From Leptodactylus fallax (lineage: Eukaryota; Chordata; Amphibia; Anura; Leptodactylidae), in contig CAMRHE010000501.1 of assembly GCA_947044405.1 (NCBI GenBank), positions 1,046,001-1,110,000 on the forward strand: 64,000 nt of DNA, read 5' to 3'. The notes below the pieces were generated by a model that was given only the letters and a program-made list of their open reading frames with translations, was not told where the DNA came from and did not search any database. Position numbers and translations under genes: made by a program. Positions 27,372 through 35,225 of the stretch are shown here, piece after piece (the first letter of the stretch is position 1; each line of letters begins with the position of its first letter).

Positions 27372-28872
27372 TAAGCATGGCTATGATGTGACATGGTTGT
27401 TTCTGCACTCAGTACAGATGACATCATAATACAATTCTCCACCGCACTCAATCTGTGGGGGTCTCAGCAGAGATTTGATGTCAAGTGATGACCGCCCAAC
27501 CTAACCCCCCCCCCCAAATCACTAAGCTCCACCTCTTTTCTAAGTCCCTCCCCTTGAGGATTTCTGCAGACTGTTTGCCCCTTGTCTGTCCTCACCTCTG
27601 GGACATGTAGTGCAAGTTCACCTCTCCACTCGGATTAACCTGCTGCGGTGGAGATGTTATGAGTGTAATTCGTGTGATGACAGTGGAAGAATATGGCAGG
27701 TGTCGGCTCGTGCAGGATCAGTCGTGACCCAGGTCACCTGCGACGTCAGCGCCAACCAGACCATACACGTAGCGGGAGCTAATGACAGGCCTGGTGTTAA
27801 TGAAAGTCACCACTCATGAGGCTCCGCCGGCTCCTGGAGAATGATGACGTATCCCGGCCTGCACGTCTATCCAATATGGCAGCACCCACAGAGATTTCTA
27901 GAATATTCCAGGTCCATTCACAAATTTGTTGTATGTTGAACAAGAAGGAAGCTGATGTAATAATGAGATGATGGCGACGCATGGCCGGACAACACACCCC
28001 CCTCTAAAAGGGAAAGTGCCCCGCTGACCCTCCCTGACGCCAATCAATGGCCGGAACTTAAGGAAGGGATCAGCTGCCACCCCAAGCATCCCCCATCTAG
28101 GCCATCTCTGCCAGAAAGGCGAGCCAGGGTTAGCAGGTGGCGAAGACCCCCAGGAGGGACTGGATATAAGGTCACTGCATGCTCAATGACCCAAATGTGC
28201 GCCATATTATTCCTCGTACTGTCCCAGAGCCAGAAGGCCTGGAAGGCCAAAGTGCAAGGTGACGTAACATCACTCAGTGACCTCCTGCTCCCCGTCATTC
28301 CTGGGGCACTTCTGCACCTTTGGTTTTCAGACAACTCAACCTTATGGTTTAGATTGGGAGGGTCCGGGTTACCTACAGCAGGCCATTGGGCTGATCTATC
28401 TAATTCTACTCCCCGCTCACTACTAGTGATGAGCAGACCAGTCCTGAATGAGCGAGGTTCATTCTGGGTCTCTTCAGACCCTCATGTATAACAATCAGAG
28501 GCCCAGGAGAGGTGCGGTGACCACAAACACTGACACTTTCCTCTGCTGGGCATCTGGATGGCCGTCTTTGGTCCTCTCCTGGGTGACATCAGCAACCTGG
28601 AGAACCACTGAAGCCTGTGACTGGGCTGCAGCGGTCATTTGGGGTGCGTTGACATCTTGATGCTGATGAGATTGATGTACCCCATGTGACCACTGAGGCC
28701 CAGTCACCTACCTTAGCCAGGCCAGAAGGCCCAGGAGAGGGGAGTATCAGTGTCTGCTGCCGCTCCTGGGCCTCCGAATATTATACTGCAGGGTCTGAAG
28801 AGAGCCCAAAGTATAATACAAGCCCATTGGCTCAGACTGAAGAAGCTCAACCTTAAACACAACTGGGGGGCG
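27372..28872. other. Unique intergenic spacer, no gene recognised
   Basis: Short open frames on both strands show no domain or composition that I can link to a protein. A three-part heat-shock-element-like string (TTC TA GAA TA TTC) lies at 27896-27908, a match that could arise by chance in this length. CpG-containing stretches near 27830-27900 are the only other notable feature. Confidence 0.5.
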
Positions 28873-29140
28873 AGGCTGGTGATGGTTCTTACGAGGCCGG
28901 TGATGGTTCTTACGAGGCCGGTGATGGTTCTTACGAGGCCGGTGATGGTTCTTACGAGGCCGGTGATGGTTCTTACGAGGCCGGTGATGGTTCTTACGAG
29001 GCCGGTGATGGTTCTTACGAGGCTGGTGATGGCTCTTACGAGGCCGGTGATCGTTCTTACGAGGCCGGTGATGGTTCTTACGAGGCCGGTGATGGTTCTT
29101 ACGAGGCCGGTGATGGTTCTTACGAGGCTGGTGAATGTTC
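28873..29140. repeat. 21-bp minisatellite, about 12-13 copies
   Basis: The unit is GGTGATGGTTCTTACGAGGCC, 20 bases plus one, repeated almost perfectly. It gives seven-residue repeats in open frames on both strands, which I treat as by-products. Confidence 0.92.
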
Positions 29141-29690
29141 TTGTGTAAGAGGCTGGCCCATCTCTACGCACTACCAACGGTGGACCAAACCACTGAGAAG
29201 TAAAGATACACCAATCTTAGCCAAAATGGCAAGAAGCCCCCTGGAGAGAGAGCAGAACCACCTCAGGGATGGACAGGGTGTGATGCCCCATTTGCCCTGT
29301 GGTGGCGCTGCAGGGAGACTGAGCACTGATCCCAGCTGATGAGGGGGGGAGGAACTCTGCCCAAAGCAGGGGCCACAAAGTGTAAAGGTGTATACGTGAT
29401 ATATGAATTCATGCTGTATCTGTGGCACCCTCATATTCCAAAGCGCTGTACACAGACGGCCACTAATCTCAGATATGCTCTGACAGCGATTAACCTTTCG
29501 ATGGCTGACAATACTTCATTCTCATCCATCATCTATGTTGGCCTGTGATGTCATCAGTGGTCCCCATTTCGGAGTCGCCCCCACCTCAGCCTCTGAGATA
29601 TGAGGCCACTTCCGCTGCTTGTCCAGCTAAATATAGCCTGGCATGCCTGTGTCACCACGTAATAACTGCAGGAAGCGCCACATGAGGAAT
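29141..29690. other. cish upstream flank, no gene recognised
   Basis: Unique sequence leading into the cish promoter. 'AAAGCGCTGTACACAGACGG' near 29439 resembles part of a common frog dispersed repeat. No conserved coding signal is visible. Confidence 0.45.
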
Positions 29691-29701
29691 GTCCAGCGGA
29701 A

Positions 29702-29729
29702 TTTCTGGAATCAGCCCAATTCCCTGGAA
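29702..29729. promoter_or_regulatory. Candidate upstream weak STAT-like pair
   Basis: TTTCTGGAA (29702-29710, one base off TTCNNNGAA) and TTCCCTGGAA (29720-29729, TTC-N4-GAA spacing) lie about 210-230 bp upstream of the perfect pair. Mammalian CISH promoters are known to have two tandem pairs of STAT5 sites. This could be the second pair, but the matches are imperfect. Confidence 0.35.
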
Positions 29730-29935
29730 ATGCAGGAATGAAAAAAAAAAAAACCCCTGTTAACCCCCTGAGTTCCCTGCTGCAGAGGCCGCCTTGCTGT
29801 GCAGCACTTCCTATCACCCCGGCGTGTGAGGACAGCAGCAGGCGGTGCAGGCCCCTCCCAGGGCTGGCAGCAGGGCCCGGGCCCCTCCTCCTCCGGCCCC
29901 CAGCCATTGGTGGATTTACATAGTTCAGCCCATTT

Positions 29936-29955
29936 TTCCTGGAAAGTTCTTGGAA
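29936..29955. promoter_or_regulatory. Tandem STAT5 sites of the cish promoter
   Basis: TTCCTGGAA (29936-29944) and TTCTTGGAA (29947-29955) are both perfect TTCNNNGAA elements of the STAT5-preferred form, starting 11 bp apart. They lie about 55-75 bp upstream of the TATA box. Tandem STAT5 sites are the known basis of CISH induction by cytokines such as erythropoietin, IL-2, IL-3, prolactin and growth hormone, so the position and sequence strongly suggest the conserved response element. Confidence 0.85.
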
Positions 29956-30010
29956 ATATATTAGCTGAGTTCTGCTGTTACACTGGAACGACACACACAC
30001 CCAATACAGC

Positions 30011-30018
30011 TATATATA
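30011..30018 (+). promoter_or_regulatory. cish TATA box
   Basis: TATATATA followed by GA, 183 bp upstream of the chosen ATG and downstream of the STAT5 pair. This predicts a transcription start near 30040 and a 5' leader of about 150 bases without an intron. The start position is inferred from the usual TATA spacing. Confidence 0.65.
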
Positions 30019-30193
30019 GAGACAGCACAGCGGCTGCCCGGGGTTAGATAGCAGCGTCCGCTCGCAGAGGATACAGTGTGTGCACCGTCACCGAGCACCC
30101 AAGGATTTGACTTTGGCACTCTCGCCTCCACCCCTGGTTCGGAGCCGTCTCTGCGCTGGGACACCCATGCCTTTCCGCTCCTCCTGGACGGAT

Positions 30194-30213
30194 ATGATTC
30201 TTTGTGTCCGAGG
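30194..30213 (+). CDS. cish: cish coding exon 1
   Basis: Encodes MILCVR plus two bases of Gly7, then the donor GGgtaaga. The same very short first coding exon, ending within the Gly codon after MVLCVQ, is expected from mammalian CISH. Confidence 0.9.
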
Positions 30214-32192
30214 GTAAGACGACTTATTATCTGTTATTTCTATAGCACTGACCTATTCTGTGGCGCAGGGCACAGAACGTGACGTGTCTCCGGTTATTGT
30301 GTCGCTCCGCTGAAGGACACAGCACGTCATGTGTTTTCCTGTGATGCACTACAGCCCTCTCCACCTGCGTCCGTCTAAACGTCTCTCTCCTTTCCAGTCC
30401 ACAGAGCCTGTTGGCAGAGCAGAGGGTTTGTCGACCTTCATCCTGTGTGGGGGTCCCGGGCTTTGCAGCCGACCAAGTCATGCACCCCCTGAACCCTCCA
30501 GCCTGTCCGGGGCACTCACCAAATGCGCCTGAGGTGCCCCCAAGGATGACGGAGCCGCAACGGCCGCTACCGCCCCCCCCAGAACACCGTCAGGGACCCA
30601 GAAGAAGATCTGCTCTGCATCGCCAAGACGTTCTGCTATCTGCGAGAATCTGGTAAGACCCCAGGAACAAAGCAAAACTTTAAAGGGGTACGGGGGGGGG
30701 TTCTTGGAATGTAGATTAAAGGGACGGTCTTTAAGGGATAGCTAACATATTACTATCTCATCTTCATGACATGTATATCAGCTGGCAGAGCCGCCACCTG
30801 GCGCTGGACGTGACACAACTCACATTGGCGCTGATGGGGAGAGGGGTTCATAAGTATTTAATATCACGGGACTTTAAGAGTTAAAAACTTGTAACATCGT
30901 GAAGACTGCGAAACTCCGTGTGCTGGTGCGGGAGAGCTCGGACGCCATTTGTTATGTCGGACTAAAAAAAATATTAAGAAGTCACAAAAAAAGTTCGATA
31001 GATAATTCATCGCTATGGTCACTGCTCGCCGTCTCAGCGGTCGGACGCGGTCACGTTACCGTAGCGGGCGGCCACGTTTACAATGCTGGAACACGACACA
31101 AATGTCAATGTTCAGGAGCTGTGGGGGTCACATAGAACGCGATAGAAAGTTCGCTCTGAAAATGAGCTGCGTGTTTAACCCCTAAAATCCTGGACGCTTT
31201 TAAATCAGCGTTTTGATTTTTAAAAATGAGAATATAAAAGAATCCACAAAATTTCTGTTCGGAGCAACCGGAAAATGTAGAAATTGGAAATTTTACTGGT
31301 TGTTTATTTTTCCGTAAATTTGATGCGTTTTTGGGATGTTCTGAGCTGTCCCGTCCTCGTCCTCTTCTATTGAGTTGTCGTAAATCCTCTGGAGACCTCC
31401 CTGAGTTGTGCTTGTCTCGGCTCCCGCAGGGTTGTCACCCAGCTTTTCAGATGCCCTGAATGGTGAATCTGCCCAGTCCTGGCACCAGACGTATCACTGC
31501 ATTATTAGATACATTAACTGTTTAGGAGCCTGGGAAAGCTGAAGGACATCTGCAGGTTCTGGATTAGTTGCCATCTGTCACCCAGCTTTCCCAGAAGCAG
31601 ACATGAGATGACGACTGTGGGGCTGGAATTTACGGGGATTTCTGGGTTCCTGACCTTGACCTTGTTGCTCTTTCTCCCCCTCTCAGGTTGGTACTGGGGG
31701 CCGATCACAGCCACAGAGGCCAAACAGAGACTCCAGAAAATGGCAGAAGGCGTCTTCCTGGTGCGGGACAGCACTCACCCCAGTTACCTCTTCACATTAT
31801 CCGTCCGGACAAACCGCGGCCCCACGAACGTTCGCATCGAGTACTCGGACAGTCTCTTCCGGCTGGACTCTAACTGGCTGTCCAAGCCGCGTATCCTCTC
31901 CTTCCCGGACGTGGTCAGCCTGGTACAATACTACGTCTCGTCCTGCAGCAGCTCCGACAGCTCTAAGGACCCTGCCGGCCAGTCGCCCCCCGAACCCTCC
32001 TCTCTTAAAGAGCCAGCCGCTGTACACCTCAAGCTCCTACGACCCCTGCATCGAAGTGGAGAGAGCCCGAGCCTACAGCAACTGTGCCGGCTCCAGATAA
32101 ACCGCAGCGTGGCCCCGGGATCAGACCTGACAGAACTGCCGCTCCCCAGGAGGATGGTGGAGTACCTGCAGCGCTACCCCTTCAAGCTCTGA
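30194..32192 (+). CDS. cish: Cytokine-inducible SH2-containing protein (CIS, SOCS family)
   Basis: Coding exons are 30194-30213, 30398-30652 and 31687-32192, with GT-AG introns in phases 2 and 1. If one extra C in exon 2 is ignored, the protein is 259 residues; human CISH has 258. Visible parts are the N-terminus MILCVRG, the conserved [13 protein letters not shown] helix before the SH2 domain (from about residue 73), an SH2 domain from W93 with phosphotyrosine-binding Arg118 in FLVRDS, and a C-terminal SOCS box (about 220-259) with the elongin-BC motif (SLQQLCRL) and a Cul5-type LPLPRR motif. The family binds phosphorylated cytokine receptors, blocks STAT5 docking and recruits an elongin/Cul5 ubiquitin ligase, in the cytoplasm, as feedback on JAK-STAT signalling. 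An in-frame ATG at 30167 would add nine residues but has a poorer start context; homology to MVLCVQG supports 30194. Next to hemk1, tail to tail, as in mammals. Confidence 0.97.
30398..30652 (+). CDS. cish: cish coding exon 2, with frameshift
   Basis: The acceptor is CTTTCCAG and the donor is TCTGgtaaga. The exon opens [10 protein letters not shown], matching human GPRPLLAVER, and includes VMHPL (human VMQPL). That frame runs to [11 protein letters not shown], whereas the conserved [12 protein letters not shown] is in the next frame. The exon is 255 bp; 254 bp would join the phases of exons 1 and 3. The extra base lies within or near the C8 run at 30573-30580. Confidence 0.92.
30573..30580 (+). 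other. cish: C8 homopolymer with apparent +1 frameshift in cish
   Basis: Eight consecutive C. Seven would give one open frame through exon 2. The two in-frame TGA codons that appear if the downstream frame is extended upstream confirm that the shift is real in this sequence. Assembly error is the likely cause. Confidence 0.85.
31432..31600. repeat. Foldback repeat copy in cish intron 2
   Basis: Contains CACCCAGCTTTTCAG and CCCTGAATGGTGAAT on the left, GGAGCCTGGGAAAGCTG in reverse orientation, then GTCACCCAGCTTTCCCAGAA. This is a copy plus an extra end of a short family also seen near 32.7-32.9, 34.35-34.5, 41.2, 43.8-43.9, 60.5 and 63.4 kb. It ends about 90 bp before the exon 3 acceptor and includes a TTCCCAGAA site at 31588-31596. 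Confidence 0.55.
31687..32192 (+). CDS. cish: cish coding exon 3 (SH2 domain and SOCS box)
   Basis: The acceptor is CCCTCTCAG. The exon encodes residues 93-259, opening [12 protein letters not shown] and closing YLQRYPFKL before TGA. It is intact, with strong identity to mammalian CISH across SH2 ([18 protein letters not shown]) and the SOCS box. The linker between them (serine- and proline-rich, about 175-205) is the divergent part, as is usual for this protein. Confidence 0.97.
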
Positions 32193-32640
32193 CCCTTCCA
32201 GGACAGGACTGTTCACACTTCACACATACTTCCCGCCGAGGGTGCCATACGTCCAAGATTGTACATAGTCACCATATTTATTCTACATCCCCCACCCTGC
32301 TGTTTTTTGGGGGGAGGGGGAGTTTATACTATGTTCCTCAGTGCTAGTGGATGGTTCCCCCCCGGAGTCTCTGCGGGGCTCGCCTACCCCTCACTGTGAC
32401 TGACCTGGTGCCAGCTGTGGATTATACACTGTCCCAACCCAAAGAGACCAAGAGGGGCACGGCTCACGTCTGGACTGGATCCCTGGGTGTAGTCGCTGAC
32501 TGCTCGCTGTCAGGGGTCAGACCACTGTGGATGTCTGTGCAGACACTAAAGCTTCTGCTGCGCTCTGATACGGCCGGCACAGCTGCACTTTAGTGGTTAC
32601 GTCGCCGGAGGAATCTTTCCGTCAGGCCACTGGAGGCGAC

Positions 32641-32646
32641 AATAAA
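32641..32646 (+). terminator. cish polyadenylation signal AATAAA
   Basis: A canonical AATAAA 449 bp after the stop codon, followed within 20-40 bases by a T/GT-rich stretch (CTGTTGTTTTT), which fits a cleavage site near 32665. The 3' UTR would be about 470 bases. Confidence 0.75.
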
Positions 32647-32734
32647 TAGGATTTCTTACTAATGTGCTCATCCTGTTGTTTTTAACCCCTTTCCTGCCTA
32701 GTTGTAAAATTTTATCCTATTCATTGGGAATATC

Positions 32735-32948
32735 TGGCTCTGGGAAAGGCTGGGTGACAGCCAACATGGCCACTCTTAAATGGACTGACACTCAAGTTTC
32801 CCAGAAACCTGAATGGCAAATGTGACTAGTTACACAGTCATGCCCCTCCCTGGCAATGCTACATAAATAGAATGATTTACCATTCAGGAACTAGGAAAGC
32901 TTGGTATAATGGAGTTGCATCCAGCTTTCCCAGAGACAGATATATAGG
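32735..32948. repeat. Foldback repeat copies downstream of cish
   Basis: In order: GGGAAAGGCTGGGTGAC; TTTCCCAGAAACCTGAATGG with CAAAT; and, about 100 bp on, the inverted arm TTACCATTCAGGAACTAGGA with AAGC, then CATCCAGCTTTCCCAGAG. The two inner arms are inverted repeats of each other. A TTCCCAGAA site is at 32798-32806. No coding capacity. Confidence 0.6.
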
Positions 32949-32956
32949 ATGATTTA

Positions 32957-33346
32957 GGCTGAGGCCCCACATTGTGGAAAACCAGCTTTTTTGTTGCAGA
33001 TTTTGCTGCGTTTTTTTGAGCCAAAGCCAAGAATGGCTACAAAAGGAATGGGCAATATAAAGGAAGTTCTTATACTTCTCTTAGACTCCTTAGAATTCTC
33101 TTAGACTCCTTATACTTCTCTTAGACTTCTTATATTCCTCTTATATTTCTCTTAGACTTCTTATATTCCTCTTATACTTCTCTTAGACTCCTTAGACTTC
33201 TCTTAGACTTCTTATATTCCTCTTATACTTCTCTTAGACTCCTTAGACTTCTTCCTTCTGCTCAATCCACTCCTGACTTTGGAAAAAAAATTGCAGCAAA
33301 ATCTGCAACAAAAAAAGCTGCGTTTCCGCAACATGGGGCCTGAGCC
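32957..33346. mobile_element. Foldback MITE, TIR GGCTGAGGCCCCAC, flanked by TTA
   Basis: The left end GGCTGAGGCCCCACATTGTG and the right end GCAACATGGGGCCTGAGCC are imperfect inverted repeats of about 65 bp; the shared inner arm is TTTTTTGTTGCAGATTTTGC. Direct TTA trinucleotides flank both ends (32954-32956 and 33347-33349), a target-site form used by PIF/Harbinger elements. It resembles a very common frog element that I recall. There is no transposase. The interior carries a secondary tandem expansion, listed separately. Confidence 0.7.
33069..33255. repeat. Short tandem expansion inside the MITE
   Basis: Imperfect repeats of CTTCTCTTAGACTCCTTATA and CTTCTTATATTCCTCTTATA, about nine to ten copies of a roughly 20-bp unit. 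It lies in the loop between the inverted arms and appears to have grown from the element's own 'ACTTCTTATATTTCTC'-like interior. Confidence 0.8.
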
Positions 33347-34344
33347 TTATAGTTAGTGGGGATTTAAAGGGAAAGTGCCCCTTTACATGACGACCAGATG
33401 CTATTGTTACTTAATTATGTGCCCCTTGTATTATACTCCTACTACAACTCCCATCATGTGTGACCGGGTTGAGAGTAGTGTTGGCCTATCCATTTGTCTG
33501 GTTTGGGGGGGTTGGAGATACAGGACACGCTGTTGTCACAGCTAACAGAGGGCTATGTTTTGGAGGTGGGTGCGATATTATACGGTTGTTACAGCGATAC
33601 TCTGTACAGGGTGAGGCGCCATTATATATGAAGCAGCGTATAGTTACCTTAGCTGGGGAGTCGCGACTACACCCCCATCACCTCCGATATTTTTTAATAC
33701 ATATTAATAAACTTAGCTTTTCCATTGCGTAGATCAGGCCGATCCTTTCATCTCCTTCTCTCATTTCTTGTTTGTATGTGTAAGGACGGCGGGGGGCCAC
33801 ATACGGAGCCCCCCGGACCCCTTTCACTGTAATGGGGTCCCTCAGAGGTCCGCAGGACAAAAAAGTCGGACTTGCAGCACTTTTTTGTCTGGTGATTTTG
33901 GGCACACACTGCGCAGATGTGAACGTAGCCTTAGTCACCTGGACGGTCGTTGAGATTTACAATATCCACTGGTATAAGAAATGACCCAAGAATGTGCGAA
34001 ACGCGTCTCACTTACAGAGTATAAGACAGGAAACGCATGTGATCGGTGTAAAGGGTTAACTGATTGACAGGAAAGATGAGGTCATTGCAACAAAGTATCA
34101 AACTAACAGGAGTTTAACTTCCTTTATCTAGTACTGTTAACCCTTACGCCTCTGATCGCCATTCTCCGACCCCACCACCAGCTGTGGCCATTTTGGTACA
34201 TCAGATTGGAGACATTTCTTGGGGTTCAGCAGGTATACCGCCATGCTGGTGCTCATTCAGAGTTTGCAAGAGTACAGCAAAGCATCATGGGAAGCAGCAA
34301 AACCCACCACGGGCCTTTCTCTTGCCTGGGACTTGTGTGAAGTA
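33347..34344. other. Intergenic, dispersed-repeat fragments, no gene
   Basis: 'CTACTACAACTCCCATCATG' near 33439 and 33776-33935 ('GGACCCCTTTCACTGTAATG', 'GATGTGAACGTAGCCTTAG') resemble common anuran dispersed repeats (recalled). The short frames have no recognisable product. Confidence 0.45.
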
Positions 34345-34520
34345 ACATTACTCAGCTTTCCCAGACTCCTGAAAAGCAAATCCACCTTGTCATGTAATGA
34401 TATATTTTGTGTTTACTGTAAAAATCAAGAAATTTAACATTCAGGGCTTTAGGAAAGCTGAGTGCTCCAGCTACAGCCATATAGGCAGCATATGGGTGGT
34501 CACCCAACTTTCCCAGAAAC
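34345..34520. repeat. Foldback repeat copy
   Basis: The left arm ACTCAGCTTTCCCAGACTCC with TGAAAAGCAAAT and the right arm AACATTCAGGGCTTTAGGAA with AGCTGAGT are inverted and about 70 bp apart, followed by an extra end CACCCAACTTTCCCAGAA. The latter includes TTCCCAGAA at 34510-34518. Confidence 0.6.
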
Positions 34521-35225
34521 AGATACAGATTCTCTTCAGTCATTGCTTAGTTGTAGCACCCCGTATGTTAGAGGATTGGGGTGACGTGGTGGTATCACCA
34601 TTGCATGCTCGTGCGGTCTGTCTCCTGGGCGCGATCTCATCCTTGCCGTCTCTCCCTCAGGTAAACCTGTATTCTTCCACCCTCTCTGCTACCAATTTCT
34701 CCTGCGGTAAATCTGTGTTCTCCGCATTCAGCCCCCGGGCAGGGTTACACTTTACAGACACACAAATATTTCTGAGCCATGTCCCCCTCCCCCGTCCTCG
34801 CTGCGCTCAGCGTTTACCAGGAAACGCGCTGCCGTGTCTTTCTGAGAAACTGAGTGACGAGGAGGGAGAGTGACGGCGGCGGGCGGCAGCTACATACACA
34901 ACACCGCTCACGTCTGACACCTACATATACCCCAGGAGAGTGGCCCCCAACAAGTCAGGGGCCACATATGGTCCTAACTTGCTACAAATACTGGTACTGC
35001 TAAGGTTGTCAGTGATCTGTCACTCATCTCCTGTCCGCACCTGTATTTAAAGGGATACTAACCCAAAAACCTGAGCTTATAATAGTACAGGAAGAGCAGA
35101 AGCGGATATCAGTCACATATAGAAGAGGCTGAGCCCTGGAAGTATGGGATATATAGTACTGGTGGGGGGAAGGGGAAGAAACTACACATCCTATCATCCC
35201 TCTGATAAACACTACTGTCAACCTT
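34521..35225. other. CpG-rich unique island with a STAT-type site
   Basis: No gene is seen. 34,780-34,900 is GC- and CpG-rich (GCTGCGCTCAGCG, GACGGCGGCGGGCGGCAGC). TTCTGAGAA at 34840-34848 is a perfect TTCNNNGAA. It could be a regulatory element between cish and the 66-bp array; this is inference from base composition and one motif. Confidence 0.4.

Noticed and set aside
27896..27908. Perfect three-part heat shock element (TTC TA GAA TA TTC)
   Set aside because: A nine-base constraint is expected by chance roughly once per few hundred kb, and no gene or TATA box lies nearby. Not enough to call a regulatory site.
30398..30490. Alternative reading of cish exon 2 (frame giving [13 protein letters not shown]) as the true N-terminus
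   Set aside because: It ends in TGA at 30490 and does not match the exon 1 splice phase. The frame beginning [10 protein letters not shown] fits both the phase and the mammalian sequence.
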